Shown piece by piece: positions 10,766-21,125 of a stretch of DNA of 64,000 bases. Source of the DNA: Isoetes taiwanensis (lineage: Eukaryota > Streptophyta > Lycopodiopsida > Isoetales > Isoetaceae); NCBI GenBank assembly GCA_021234155.1, contig JAJEKV010000046.1, positions 8,935,012-8,999,011 on the forward strand, given 5' to 3'. Both the position numbers and the translations under genes were made by a program. The notes beneath the pieces are model-generated. The model was not told the origin of the DNA and made no database searches. It saw nothing but the letters and a program-made list of their open reading frames with translations. Position 1 is the stretch's first letter. Each line of letters opens with the position of its first letter.

Positions 10766-11530
10766 TTACATTGTAGAAATATAGAAGTAGACAAAATTTG
10801 TTGTATTCATTGGAAAAAGATTACAATTGTATATAATCTGGATAAACTGGATAAACCAGACAAAAATCCTGGACCTCTTTTGTTTCAAGCCCGGGCCTTG
10901 AGTAGCTGGGCTATCGATACTCCCATTTCCATTGCAGGGCATAGTGAATTCTTCTGGTAAAACCCCAGCAAAAACACCAGGCTCTAGCTCCACCACCCCC
11001 GCCTGCTCCACCTCCACCTCCTGCTCCTGCTCCTGCTCCGCCTGCTCCTGTTGAACCTCCAATGCATCGTATAGCGCCTGCGGTAGTGGTTCCATTGGTT
11101 GAGCCATCTCCATTGCATCGTATACCGCCTGTGGTAGTGGTTCGTGTTGGGGCATCCGGGCATAGAGGCTAACCACTAAGAAACGCAGCTCCTCATTTTG
11201 AATCTCGAGCTGACGGATGCGAGATTCACTCTCGATCAATGCATGTACTGCATTCTCGAAGTGATTAGATAAGAGGGCGAGCCTCCGTGCGATTGCAAGG
11301 GCCCCAGAGCCCAGATCTATCATTGCCCTGCGCTCTGCTGCCATCATCATTACTTGATCCAAGTACTCCAGGGGTTGCAAGACTGGTGCTCCAGCCGAAC
11401 TGGTGCTCGGCTGCGGTTCAACCGGACTGGAGATTGGAGCCGAAACTGGAGCTGGGCTGTGTGATTGCTGGCCCAAATGTAATTCCAATCCATCTTCGTC
11501 ACCAACCGGGTGATTAATGTAACCTGGCAT
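10766..11530 (-). CDS. Coiled-coil, Glu/Gln-rich protein of unknown function
   Basis: This is an intact 254-codon ORF. Residues 1-50 are Pro/Ser-rich. Residues about 85-130 form a heptad-like helix (ESESRIRQLEIQNEELRFLVVSLYAR). A near-duplicated segment follows (PLPQAVYDAMEMAQPMEPLPQALYDALEVQ), then a Glu/Gln-rich run from repeats of a GAGCAG-type codon. The last 35 residues are hydrophobic and A/T-rich, and may be 3' untranslated or intronic sequence read through. An AG directly before the ATG (TTGATAG|ATG) could be a splice acceptor, so an upstream exon may exist. The upstream region 11560-11900 is dense in CACGC..GCGTG palindromes, as for its neighbours. I know no homologue. Confidence 0.45.
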   Translation of the reverse strand: MPGYINHPVGDEDGLELHLGQQSHSPAPVSAPISSPVEPQPSTSSAGAPVLQPLEYLDQVMMMAAERRAMIDLGSGALAIARRLALLSNHFENAVHALIESESRIRQLEIQNEELRFLVVSLYARMPQHEPLPQAVYDAMEMAQPMEPLPQALYDALEVQQEQAEQEQEQEVEVEQAGVVELEPGVFAGVLPEEFTMPCNGNGSIDSPATQGPGLKQKRSRIFVWFIQFIQIIYNCNLFPMNTTNFVYFYISTM

Positions 11531-11564
11531 CTATCAATAAAAAGTGAGCTTGAGTATCGCGATT

Positions 11565-11905
11565 CACGCCTGGCGTGTTATATTTCTTTATTTATAAACT
11601 TAGAAACTAAGAGACACGCCCGGCGTGTTTAGCGTAAAAGTTGAAAGTAGGGATACAATTGTTTGCACGCTCAGCGTGTAAACCGCTATATAGGAAAAAC
11701 TATACCGGGCGTGCATTCAGTTGAGGAGGGAGAAAAAAAAAACAGACAGATAGATAAGTAAATAGATAAAGGCCGCCGTGTAAATAATTGCCCGGCCTTT
11801 ATCTATTTACTTATCTATATGTACAGTGTTTTTTCCCTCCCTCGGCCCTGCACGAGCGGTATTCATGTTGAAGGCTAAAAGGTTACCATAAAACACGCTT
11901 TTAGC
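11565..11905. repeat. Palindrome cluster 3, upstream of the coiled-coil ORF
   Basis: Copies here are TTCACGCCTGGCGTGTT (about 11565), ACACGCCCGGCGTGTTT (about 11614), GCACGCTCAGCGTG (about 11665), a half-site CCGGGCGTGC (about 11705) and ACACGCTTTTAGCGTGTTT (about 11892). The outer CACGC/GCGTG is constant while the central 2-5 bp vary, as expected of protein-bound inverted half-sites. Confidence 0.8.
11700..11862. repeat. Long inverted repeat, possible foldback element
   Basis: Two arms of roughly 75 bp pair around a short centre (about 11776-11796). The inner part, GATAAGTAAATAGATAAAGG and its complement, is perfect. The outer part (GAGGGAGGGA, ATACCG..CGTGCA) is imperfect. It is AT-rich inside a palindrome cluster. 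It may be a foldback MITE or part of the regulatory region. Confidence 0.75.
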
Positions 11906-12028
11906 GTGTTTCAAATATTATCTTTCAGATTTTTCTAATGCTTTCTACTACACTTATTCATAATAGAAACTTGCATGCAATAGCATGATTAATTCAGAAG
12001 AGAAACTCAAGAATTTACTCGAAAAAAA

Positions 12029-12083
12029 GAAGCGGATGAAGTTTATAAAAACTATTCTGGTTTTCATAAACATCATCCGCTTC
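12029..12083. repeat. Imperfect hairpin
   Basis: Arms of about 24 nt (12029-12052 and 12060-12083; GAAGCGGATGA and TCATCCGCTTC at the outside) surround a 7-nt loop. It lies downstream (minus strand) of the 12.49-kb TATA box and a GTGAGCAG splice donor near 12400. Confidence 0.7.
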
Positions 12084-12469
12084 CTCTCGCCGAGCAAATG
12101 CAAAAAGCTTGTCTTCTTGGATTAAACCCGCCATTGAGATGCAACTTAAAACTAAATGAAAACTAACCTTGAGTTCGAGGCTGGAAGGATTCAAGAACGG
12201 AGGACTATGCTTGTGGTTTTCATTCCGAGGCTTTTTGATTCGCAGACCTTAGTCCTCTGCTTTTGGTTTTAATTCTGAGTCTCCGATTTCCTCTGCTACA
12301 GATGCTACAGAACAAAAGGCGGAGTCTTTTAGTAAGTTAGGAATTGCCGAAACCAAACATCTAACATTGATGAATATAAATCTGCTCACCAAGATTTCGG
12401 ACGGCGGATCCAAACACAGCAGAAGCGCAACCGCAAATCGTATGAAGGAAGGAAGAAAATGTAGGAACT

Positions 12470-12630
12470 TTGAGAGCGTAAAATGGATTTATATAGGCAC
12501 AATTAGAAAAAAGTTAGCGTGAATAATTGATTGCTTGAATTAACACGCCGGCGTACGGTCTTCCCGCCAGACATGACATGTATATGGTATATATGAAGAA
12601 TATTGCATTTCATGCAATAAATTCTCACGG
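12470..12630 (-). promoter_or_regulatory. Promoter-like repeat copy A: TATA box with a CACGCC-type site
   Basis: On the minus strand CCTATATAAATCC (TATA at 12487-12495) is followed by GCTCTCAA and a leader with a GTGAGCAG donor at about 12400. About 45-50 bp upstream of the TATA box is AACACGCCGGCG, a palindrome-family half-site. The whole block recurs at 13614-13758 in the same orientation, so two minus-strand genes had related promoters. Confidence 0.6.
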
Positions 12631-13009
12631 CATTTTATTCCATTTATTGCATTCGAAAAAATAGAATTTAGAAATTTTATATAGGCTACATTAAAAATGA
12701 TTTTAAAGGCAAAATTATGAAGGCTAAAAAATGACTTGTAAGGTTGGGGAATTGTTTTAGGTCGATAGGAAAATTTCCTATGGTTACCGTGGATTTAATC
12801 GTAGATTTCTCATGTGGTTGATTTATAGTGTTCCCGACTTTGTTGAGACAAAATTTGCGTATACAAAATTTTAGAGATAATTGCCTTGGAGACAAAATAA
12901 TTGGAGAAAACAGTTGGATTTAATTCAAATAATTTTATGTACAGAAAAGCTGTTTGAAGAAAATTTTATGACGAAAACTGTTTGATTTCATTCATAAGAG
13001 GAGAATGTA
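12631..13009. other. AT-rich spacer with nothing recognised
   Basis: No ORF with coding character, palindrome copy or promoter signature is seen. The only long ORF (12686-12895, minus) has no motif. Confidence 0.4.
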
Positions 13010-13578
13010 CAGATGCCCGAAGGCTTTTCACAAAATTACAGGAAAAAAATGCCCGGAGGCGTGTCCAAAGCTTCTGTAAGCAACCAAAAAAAAAAAAAAG
13101 GGGGCCTCGATCTCGCATCATTGATCTTCCACGCCCCGCAACAAAGAAGGAAGAAAGGTGTTAGAAAAGAAAGAAAGGTGAAAAAAAAAAAAAAAAAGAC
13201 ATGCAAACCCTGGCTCATCTCTCACCATTCTAAAAAACTGGTCAATTCTCGACCTTCCTCCCTCATCCTCTTCCTCCCCTCCTCCTCCTCCTCTTCTTCG
13301 AGAGATTTCATTCTCTGCTTTGAGGTCAAGCCAACCCCAGGCGAAGCGTTTTCATGCTCTTGGGAGGACATCTCCTCCTCTTCCTCCTCTTGAGAATCGA
13401 GGAATCGAGGAGCTCAACTCCTCCTCTTCCATGTCAAAATCAGATCATCCTCCGAATCGAATCGAGGAGAATTGGGCAAGAAAATCTATTGGGGAAGAGA
13501 GGGGTTTTCAACCCGACGCGTCTTTGACGAGACCTCGGGTTCTTCATGAAGTTCGAGCCGAGGGGCTGAACGCTTCAT
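13010..13578 (-). pseudogene. Putative minus-strand gene start, acidic ORF, unrecognised
   Basis: Downstream of TATA copy B an ATG near 13576 opens MKRSAPRLELHEEPEVSSKT, which stops after about 30 codons. Further along the strand, in other frames, are a Glu-rich run and EHENASPGVGLTSKQRMKSL followed by another Glu run and a basic RKRMREEGREL. The plus-strand ORFs here are shadows of the same low-complexity GAGGAGG DNA. Poly-A/poly-T runs at 13086 and 13181 suggest slippage. It could be a first exon of a transposon gene, but no family is recognisable. Confidence 0.3.
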
Positions 13579-13613
13579 GGCGGGCGTAAAAAAAAAAATG
13601 GGACGAGAATGGT

Positions 13614-13758
13614 CTTGAGAGCGTGAACCGGATTTATATAGGGTTAATTAGAAATTAGCGTGAATAATTTATTGCCTCAAATAACACGCCAGCGCATTTA
13701 AAAATTCCGTCCAGCTATATTATCTAGGGTATATTATTATGGATAATAAATTCTCACG
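13614..13758 (-). promoter_or_regulatory. Promoter-like repeat copy B: TATA box with a CACGCC-type site
   Basis: Direct repeat of copy A with conserved landmarks: CTCACG at the distal edge, AACACGCCAGCG (about 13685), an AATAATT..GCG stretch, CCTATATAAATCC (TATA at 13632-13640) and GCTCTCAA. The ATG at 13576 lies about 60 bp downstream, a suitable distance for an mRNA start. Confidence 0.6.
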
Positions 13759-14029
13759 CCTATTAGTTATATGTCTTTTTTCCTATCATATATCCAAATT
13801 TTCGATAATTAAAATTTGGATATATTTATATAAATGTCATTTCCTTGTTGTTGCCATGAAAATTTTTGTTTTAAATGATTTCGCTTTCGCCCATTGTTAT
13901 TATTATATTAAACCTATTTCCAAGGAATTTCTTGCTTTTAAAAAAAATTTGATTTACCTCTACATATTCCATAAATGTAATTACTTTTTTATCTTATGGT
14001 GTAATAATTTTTTCTTACTCATTGACTAA

Positions 14030-14415
14030 AAAGGGTGCAATTTGCCTAGGTCAATGGTGCCCTCCAACTCAAGATGGTGAAAAGAGCAATATCAATGAAA
14101 AACCAACTCCTAGCAAGAATGTTGAAGAAAAACAATTAGTCCTCTATAGTAGGGTGCAATGGAGGAACAAGAAGGTGAGAATCATGCACAAGTGCAACAA
14201 GGAAATAGTAGGCCAAGGAGTCATTGTGCTAGCGGATCCCCGGTCAAGCCATTAATGATGAAAGGCTAGGGGAAGACAATATTGGTATTGCAATTTCGAT
14301 GTTGGAAGACAACCGAAAGGTAAAGGTTTGGGTGACAAGGAATGTTTTGGTTGTGTCAAGCAATTGGAGGTTCCTTGCATCATGGCATGGCCTATAAGTA
14401 GTGTTCAATTTGTGG
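14030..14415 (+). pseudogene. DUF8039-like domain remnant, plus strand
   Basis: The open frame from 14022 contains EEKQLVLYSRVQWRNKKVR, then IVGQGVIVLADPRS. After a frame change it has a LGEDNIGIAISMLEDNRKVKV stretch, and then PCIMAWPISSVQFVE. The order 'G.V...DP......G......I.......AWP' matches the same pattern as the 10.42-10.75 kb remnant, so the two may be related domains. It lies directly upstream of, and on the same strand as, the DUF7869-like pseudogene; many plant transposon proteins combine such parts. Frameshifts make it non-functional. Confidence 0.4.
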
Positions 14416-16822
14416 AGGATTATATTTTTCCGTGAGCCTGAGGTTGTTGGGGACAATGATTGTCTTGATATTGATCCATTGGCAGCTTGGAACTCTAAAC
14501 CTAGGCAAAAGGGGAGAAGTATCGGCAGCCGACATTATCCTAGCAAAAGAGCCAAGTTGATTAGTGACACCAAACGTGAGACAATGGTGAAGGTTAGGGG
14601 CTCAGATTGTTGTTGGAGTGATTGTATGCAATTCTTCACAATAGAACAATTGGTGGAAGCAAGAGCCACTTTTCAAGAGTACACTGTTGATGAGAGGAGG
14701 ACCTACATGTACACAATCTTCGAGCATGCACTTCAAGATGAAAGAAACCCAAACAGAAAAAGATACCCTTTGCTAGGCAAATGGACAGGATTGCTTTACA
14801 TGGAAATAATGGTTTGTTGAGACCAACAGCTAGGACCCTGGCTGCCAGGGAGATATTTGAAAAATATATTGATTTCAATGCAGAGTCTATGCCACACAAA
14901 AAAAGCGTAAGGGATGAAAAGGGAAGAGCAAATTGTTGAGAAAAGGTTGCCATCACATTGTACTCAAAAGAGTATTTTGGAAGAAGTGAATTCCCTACTT
15001 CGAGAATTGGGAATTCTTCCAATATCCCAACCTAGCTTTAGTAGGTTATGGAAGAAGCATTTCAATCATGTCACCATAGCAACTTCAAACAACTTTGCAA
15101 AGTGCAATTTATGTGCTAAGTTGAAGGAGACTCTTGATAAGACTCAACCAACCTAGTCAAAGGGCTAGGATAAGGGAGCATATGAAGGACCATATGACTC
15201 CACCAACTATCATGTAGATCATGTTATTGGATGTGGAGGACTTTATCTGCATTGGAACCCAATAACTATTTATGTATTATACATGACAAGATGGACCAGC
15301 AAAAGACTTGTCTTCCACAATTCAAGTACATACCAAAGTCATGTGGAAGATCATACCCTTTACGATCTCAATGATCGGGCAATCTTGCATGGGCGTAATC
15401 AAACCTACTATGGCCATTTTAGTTTGGAGTTGTGGAGTGATGGTCCAGATTTTCATATTGGGAGTATCATGAGGTGTTTGAGAAACTATGAAAATGGATA
15501 CAATGGTCACCTCCAGGACCTTACAGCTAGCCAGGCACTACATAGAGCATTGTTAGATGGAAACCCTAACAATATTGAAAAGTTCAGCAAGGCAAGGTTT
15601 AGGAAGCATGGGTCTAATGAACATGTTGGAGCTTCAACTTCACGTGCTAAACCTCAAGATCTACCCAAAAGAACAGGTGGATGTTTTCTTTCCTATCCTA
15701 CTTAACAGCTGTGGGGATATTTGAAAGAGTTAATTTAGGGTTTCTTATGCCCGGGCATACCCATGAGGATGTGGATGCATTATTTGGCAAATATAGTTGT
15801 ATACTGAAGCAGCAAACAGTGACCAACTTTCCTAGGCTAATGGAAATCTTGCATGAATGCACTACTCCAAACCCTATAGCTTCTCTCATAGAAGAAGTGC
15901 CCGATTAGAAGAGCTTTGTGGATGGTTATACATTGGATCTTGAAGGTCATTCCAGGCCTCTGCAGTTCACTTTTTGGGTGAGAGATGGGATTCCAATCTT
16001 CCAATGGAAGATGAGACCTTCAGAGGATGAGTGGAGAGGAGGGGAGGAAATATGGCGTAGAGATGAGAATGGCAAGCCTATGATACCTCTAGGTCAACCA
16101 AAAGCTTTAAAACCTACTGAAGAAGTGAAGCAATTGGGATTGACTAAGGAAGGAATCCAAGACTATATAAAGCATTGGCAAACCAATCCAGATGACACCA
16201 ACCGTGCCTTGGTGGCTTACTGGAAGAAGGTGATTAACCTGTTGGGGGAGATAGACACATCCTCAGATGAATTGAAAGAAGGGTGGTTGCCTAAGACTAG
16301 GTGGAAGACCTTAGCAGGTGCTGAGGATTTTGATGACACTGTAAGTAGCATTCGCAAGCAATATGCTCCTCCTCCTTCCTCGACAAACACTATGTTGGTC
16401 CTAAGAACAATAGGCCAAAGTTTCTAGGCATGGATGCTTATGAACCTTCCAATCGACTTGGAATGCCACCAATTTGTGGTAGTAAAGCCATCGATTTAGA
16501 TACATATCCAAAGGTGGTTGGGGTTCACTATCTCCGATATTTGCAAAGAAGAAGGTAATATTAACTTCAACCATGTGCGGGTGGAATGGTGGTGTCCAAA
16601 GGCATCGCTTGACCAACGTGTCGGATAAAGAAAGGTACTCGATTGTTGGACAAAGAGATGGAGGAGAAATCCGAAAGATCCCGATCTTTGGCTAGACTAT
16701 GAAAGTGTTTTGTACTCATGGACTCCAAACACTATTCCAGCTAGAAATGCGAGAATTACAATACCTCAGGATGTCAGGAAGAAGGCTATGATATCATTGG
16801 GGGTGCTTGAAGAAAGTTGAAT
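14401..16822 (+). pseudogene. DUF7869-like transposon protein, broken
   Basis: Plus-strand coding pieces follow in order. 14480-14820 has a basic start and a DCCWSDCMQFFTIEQL motif, 14914-15156 contains CNLCAKLKETLDK, 15283-15705 has HNSSTYQSHVEDHTLYDLND, and 15681-15908 carries GFLMPGHTHEDVDALFGKYS. The last is the signature I associate with DUF7869 (a probable RNase-H-fold, DDE-transposase-like domain), where 'GHTHEDVD' is nearly invariant. 15918-16427 is the C-terminal part (TFWVRDGIPIFQWKM), and remnants run on to about 16820 (LGVLEES, stop). At least four frameshifts or stops interrupt it. It lies tail-to-tail with the truncated retrotransposon. Transposase function is known only by association. 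Confidence 0.7.
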
Positions 16823-16863
16823 AACTATGTAAATTTTTGTTATCACGTTTTTATGATATGGTG

Positions 16864-19800
16864 CTATATTGTGAAATATTGACTATTTTGTAAATAACAT
16901 GATATTACGTTTTCATAATTTTGAGGTGAAATGTGTGAATTTGAATATGCTACTAAAAACATGCAATATGAAATTTGTCCCAAAATTAAGACATAAACCC
17001 AATTTAATTGAATGATGGTTTTCGGGTCCCTGTCGGATATAATCTCCCTTGGCATGCCATGAAGCCTGAAGATCTCTTTGGTGAAGAGCTTTGCTGTATC
17101 CATAGCTGTATCTGTGGTCCTGCAGGGCACAAAGTGTGCCATCTTCGACAACTTATCGACCACTACCATCAAGGCATCCTTCCCTCTTACCGTCCTTGGG
17201 AGTCCTGTGATGAAATCCATGCTGATCACCTCCCACTTAGCGTTTGGCACCGCTAATGGCTCTAATACCCCTGGAATTCGAAGGTGCTCCGCCTTCGTCT
17301 GCTGGCATAGCTGACATTCCCTGATGTAGCGAGCTACTTGCTTCTTCATTCCTGGCCAATAATAGCTGCTGCGCACTTTGAAATATGTTTTCATGAATCC
17401 CGCATGGCCAGCTATTGGGCTGTTGTGCGTGTCATGGAGGATCAACTTTCTTACACCTGATGATTCGGGTACGCACAACTTGTTCTTATGGTATAATAGG
17501 TTGCCTTCCTTCTTAAAATGCTTGAAGGCCTCCCGCTCTTTATCTGTTCTAGCCTCCCTAGAGAGGCTTGCCCATACTTCCCTGAAATCCACATCCGTTG
17601 GCAAGGTCTCTTCAATCTTCTTACCAAAGTCGTTGGAGAGCGTCGAAATTGCATTGCAATGCACTCTAGTTGTCAGGGGGTGCCTTGAAAGCGCATCCGC
17701 TACCACATTGAGTTTCCCGGGCTTGTAGACTATCTCAAAGTCATATTCCTCGAGGAACTCCATCCACCTCCGCTGCCTCAGATTGAGGTGTGGTTGCGTG
17801 AATACATACTGGAGGCTCTGATGGTCGGTATCCAATTGGAACTTCCTTCCCAAGAGATAGTGCCTCCATATTCTTAATGCCCTGACAACCGCAAGCAATT
17901 CTTGATCATGCGTTGGGTAGCGCGTCTCGGCGTCGTTCATCTTCCTGGAATCATACGCTACCACCCGCTCTTCCTGCATAAGCACTGCACCTGTAGCTAT
18001 CTTACTCGCATCTGTTGCTACAAGCTTATCTTTCTCCGGGTCCGGCAGGGTCAAGACAGGGGCTGTCGTCAGGGCTTCTTTCAACAATTCAAACCCCTTT
18101 TGGGCTTTCTTGTGCCAATGCTCTGCCCAATCTTTCACCTTCTCTGCCCTCGTCAGGTCTGTTAACGGGGCCGCTATCTTAGCAAAGTTCTTCACGAACT
18201 TCCTGTAGTACCCTGCTAGCCCGAGAAAACTTCTGACCTCATGCACATTCTTCGGTGCCGGCCACTGAATGACGGCTTCAATCTTGGCAGGATCCGTTGA
18301 GATTCCTTCTGCTGAGATCACGTGACCCAGGTATTCCACCTTCTCCGTTGCGAAGTGGCACTTCGACAACTTGGCGTACAACTGGTGCCTCTTCAACTTC
18401 TCTAGCACTCTCCTTAAGTGTTGTACGTGCTCTTCAAGGGATCTGCTATACACCAAAATGTCGTCAAAGAATACAATCACAAAGATGTCTAAAAACTCCC
18501 TGAAGATGTCGTTCATGAGCCTCATGAATGTCGCGGGGGCATTTGATAAGCCGAAAGGCATTACCGTGAACTCATAGTGCCCATACCGCGTTCTGAAGGC
18601 GGTCTTATGGATATCTTCCTCCTTTATCCGGATCTGATGATAACCTGACCTTAAGTCGATTTTGGAGAAGATCCTTGCTCCTTGAAGCTGATCCATCAAG
18701 TCGTCTGATCTTGGGAGCGCATACTTGTTCTTAATGGTGTGCTTATTCAACTGCCTATAGTCTATGCACATCCTCAAAGATCCGTCCTTCTTCTTGACAA
18801 AAAGAATGGGCGCTCCAAACGGCGAGACGCTAGGCCTAATGAAGCCTAGGTCGAGTAGCTCCTGCAATTGCTTCTTTAGCTCCGACAACTCCTGCGTCGT
18901 CATTCTGTATGGAGCCTTGCTTGTCGGCTTTGTTCCCGGTTCGAGTGCTATCTCGCACTCGACTCCCCTATAAGGAGGAAGCTGCTTGATCTCATCTGGA
19001 AAGAGATCATGGAACTCCGTGATCAGCTTAGCTATTTGCTTCGGCAACCTGCTGAGCACCTTGTCTTCTTTGCTTGCTTCTGATTCCGGCTCACTAATCT
19101 CAAGCTTGAAGATGTATGCCACCTGCTCACTCTTGATGCACTTGAACAGCTGTTTAGAAGACATACACTGCATGATGGGAACAACTTCTTTACCTGTGAT
19201 CTCAATGATCTTGCCGTCGGGCGTTGGGAAGGTCACCTTCCGCTTTCCACAATCAATAATGGCCCCTGCTGGTCCAAGGTACTCCATACCTATGATCAAG
19301 TCGTATTTGCCAATGCCCATTACCTCTGCCCCCATCTGGATATTAATCCCTGGCAAGTCGATGTCGAAGTTGATTCTCTTACCTGCCGTCTGCCTTACTG
19401 CTCCACTTGCTAAGACAACGGGCCTTGGCTTTGACTTTAGTGGTTTCAACTTCAACATTTGAACCATTCTGGGGGATGCGAAGTTATGGCTACTGCCTGA
19501 GTCTATCAAGACTATGAAGGACTTGGTCTTGGCCTTCCCTACTGTGGAAATTACTTTATACTGGCTCTCTGCTTGCTCTGTATCTATTGCGGCAAAGATA
19601 TGACACTCACCCTGAATGTAGTCGCGGGCTTCCTCGCCGTCGTCGTCAGACAGGGTGTCCCAATCTCCCAACTCTGCTAGCGCTGCACTCATGACGTATG
19701 GGCAGTTCGCTGTCCTATGGCCTGGCTGGAAGCACTTGAAGCAAAGCTTGTCTCTTTTCCTTGGGCATGGCCTGCAAAAAGGAACGCACTGCTTTGGAGT

Positions 19801-19869
19801 AGTTTGACCCTTCCTGCTTGTCTTTGAAGGACACCTGCTTCTTCTCCTGCTGCTTCCCCTGATTGCCAC
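16864..19869 (-). CDS. Pol polyprotein: knuckle, protease, RT, RNase H, truncated integrase
   Basis: The 1001-codon frame has, in order, a CCHC knuckle ([14 protein letters not shown], residue about 43), protease ([11 protein letters not shown], about 125), RT with [11 protein letters not shown] and FFDDILVYS (about 310-480), and RNase H ([30 protein letters not shown]). Integrase follows, with a complete H-H-C-C zinc region (HDTHNSP...CQLCQQ) and core aspartates in ISMDFITG and IISDRDPK. The core glutamate is missing because the element sequence stops at about 17017; the last 50 residues are unrelated DNA. Gag ends at 19715 in another frame, so pol is probably reached by ribosomal frameshifting in the overlap. 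The family is chromovirus-like Ty3/gypsy; whether a C-terminal chromodomain existed cannot be told. Confidence 0.93.
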   Translation of the reverse strand: MAIRGSSRRRSRCPSKTSRKGQTTPKQCVPFCRPCPRKRDKLCFKCFQPGHRTANCPYVMSAALAELGDWDTLSDDDGEEARDYIQGECHIFAAIDTEQAESQYKVISTVGKAKTKSFIVLIDSGSSHNFASPRMVQMLKLKPLKSKPRPVVLASGAVRQTAGKRINFDIDLPGINIQMGAEVMGIGKYDLIIGMEYLGPAGAIIDCGKRKVTFPTPDGKIIEITGKEVVPIMQCMSSKQLFKCIKSEQVAYIFKLEISEPESEASKEDKVLSRLPKQIAKLITEFHDLFPDEIKQLPPYRGVECEIALEPGTKPTSKAPYRMTTQELSELKKQLQELLDLGFIRPSVSPFGAPILFVKKKDGSLRMCIDYRQLNKHTIKNKYALPRSDDLMDQLQGARIFSKIDLRSGYHQIRIKEEDIHKTAFRTRYGHYEFTVMPFGLSNAPATFMRLMNDIFREFLDIFVIVFFDDILVYSRSLEEHVQHLRRVLEKLKRHQLYAKLSKCHFATEKVEYLGHVISAEGISTDPAKIEAVIQWPAPKNVHEVRSFLGLAGYYRKFVKNFAKIAAPLTDLTRAEKVKDWAEHWHKKAQKGFELLKEALTTAPVLTLPDPEKDKLVATDASKIATGAVLMQEERVVAYDSRKMNDAETRYPTHDQELLAVVRALRIWRHYLLGRKFQLDTDHQSLQYVFTQPHLNLRQRRWMEFLEEYDFEIVYKPGKLNVVADALSRHPLTTRVHCNAISTLSNDFGKKIEETLPTDVDFREVWASLSREARTDKEREAFKHFKKEGNLLYHKNKLCVPESSGVRKLILHDTHNSPIAGHAGFMKTYFKVRSSYYWPGMKKQVARYIRECQLCQQTKAEHLRIPGVLEPLAVPNAKWEVISMDFITGLPRTVRGKDALMVVVDKLSKMAHFVPCRTTDTAMDTAKLFTKEIFRLHGMPREIISDRDPKTIIQLNWVYVLILGQISYCMFLVAYSNSHISPQNYENVISCYLQNSQYFTI

Positions 19870-20950
19870 TATATGGGGCTCTAGCTGGTCCTGGGCTGGC
19901 TGTCCTCGGGCTAAAACTGCCTGCTGCCTTGCCTTTGTCCTGGTAATACTGCTGCCTCTGCCCGCTATTCTGAGGTCCCGTTCCTTGCAAGCTTATTGCC
20001 TTGGACTCCGCTTCTGATACTGTTCTAGGGTTTATTGCCCTTACAAGCTTGCGGATCTCCTCATTCAGGCCTTCAACGTAGCTTTCTACTGCATGCTTCT
20101 CACCTAACTTTGGCACATAAAGCCTCAGCCTCATGAATTCCTCTGTATATTTCTGGACTGACTTGTTGCCTTGCTGCAACCTGTAGAACTGCTGCATCAT
20201 GTTGGACTTGTGTTCCCTTGGGACGTAGTGGCGCTTGAAGGCTTTAGCAAACTTCCTGAACTTACAAGCATCCCTGCTTAAGCCATGTGCCTTTGCATAA
20301 CCCTTCCACCAAATCCGTGCGGCTCCTTTCAAGTTGGCTGTTGCCACTCTACCTTTGTCCTTATCCTTCATGCCATAAGCATTGCCGTACTCACTCATTT
20401 CGTCCAGCCATGCCTCTGCTTCTAATCCTGACCTGTTCTCCCCCGAGAACTGTTCCAGCTTCCGGGCCTTCCATACATTGCCCAGTGCAGAATCTACCTT
20501 CTTCTGGTAGTCAGAGGCTCTGGTGTCCCTTTGTCGTCCATCTATGGTGTCCCTCTGCCTTGCATCTGCCGGGTTTCTCTGCCTTGCATCTGTTCGGTCC
20601 CGGGCCTGCTCCTCCTCTTCCTCGGAATCGGAGTCTGAATCTGAACTTGAGTCGGAGGATTCCGAGCTGGGGGACCTCCTTCTCTTGCTTCTCTTCTTGT
20701 CTCTTCCTGTTTTCCGAACTGATGCTTGAGGCAACTGAGCGTTGCCCACCGACCCCGCTCCTACTTGCGCGGACAGCAAGGCCTTTATCTGTTCCAGGTC
20801 CGTCCTCATCTGAGATATTTCCTCTTCTGGGGTGATGGCTCCAAATTCCTCGAATAGGTTCCTTGCCGGACGTGGCCTGGGCGGACTCTGTTCTTCCATA
20901 TGTTCTCGGCGTTGTCGTTCCCCTGAGCTTAGGCCTCTAGCTGCATACAC
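19715..20950 (-). CDS. Gag capsid polyprotein of the H3-bearing retrotransposon
   Basis: 411 codons. The better start is the second methionine ([19 protein letters not shown]), because the first lies in a stretch preceded by a TGTATGCAG that looks like a splice acceptor. There is a coiled-coil-like segment near residue 50. A Ser/Asp/Glu and Arg-rich region follows ([20 protein letters not shown], then acidic), with a thrice-repeated DARQR-type unit at about 120-145. The capsid core is [14 protein letters not shown]...[12 protein letters not shown]...[11 protein letters not shown]...[25 protein letters not shown] in retrotrans_gag order. It ends in VLPARP, and the zinc knuckle is in the overlapping pol frame. 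It forms the particle in which reverse transcription takes place. Confidence 0.93.
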   Translation of the reverse strand: MYAARGLSSGERQRREHMEEQSPPRPRPARNLFEEFGAITPEEEISQMRTDLEQIKALLSAQVGAGSVGNAQLPQASVRKTGRDKKRSKRRRSPSSESSDSSSDSDSDSEEEEEQARDRTDARQRNPADARQRDTIDGRQRDTRASDYQKKVDSALGNVWKARKLEQFSGENRSGLEAEAWLDEMSEYGNAYGMKDKDKGRVATANLKGAARIWWKGYAKAHGLSRDACKFRKFAKAFKRHYVPREHKSNMMQQFYRLQQGNKSVQKYTEEFMRLRLYVPKLGEKHAVESYVEGLNEEIRKLVRAINPRTVSEAESKAISLQGTGPQNSGQRQQYYQDKGKAAGSFSPRTASPGPARAPYSGNQGKQQEKKQVSFKDKQEGSNYSKAVRSFLQAMPKEKRQALLQVLPARP

Positions 20951-21125
20951 AAGTAGTTCATGGCTATATGGTTAGTTTTACTTGTTCTCTTGCATTGTTT
21001 ATGTTTGTTGGTATAGTTGGGGACACAAAATACATCAACAAAACATTTATAGTGCAAAAGAAATTATATTCATATTTTATAATATGCTAATACAAAATTA
21101 CAACTTCCGGGATCAAGATTGCTAA

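Noticed and set aside
13013-13393. Plus-strand Lys/Ser-rich ORF at 13.0-13.4 kb
   Set aside because: Reads through poly-A and CTCCTC repeats; the minus strand has the promoter and the acidic reading frame.
20287-20835. 182-codon plus-strand ORF opposite gag
   Set aside because: Shadow of gag; Ser/Leu-rich, with no motif.
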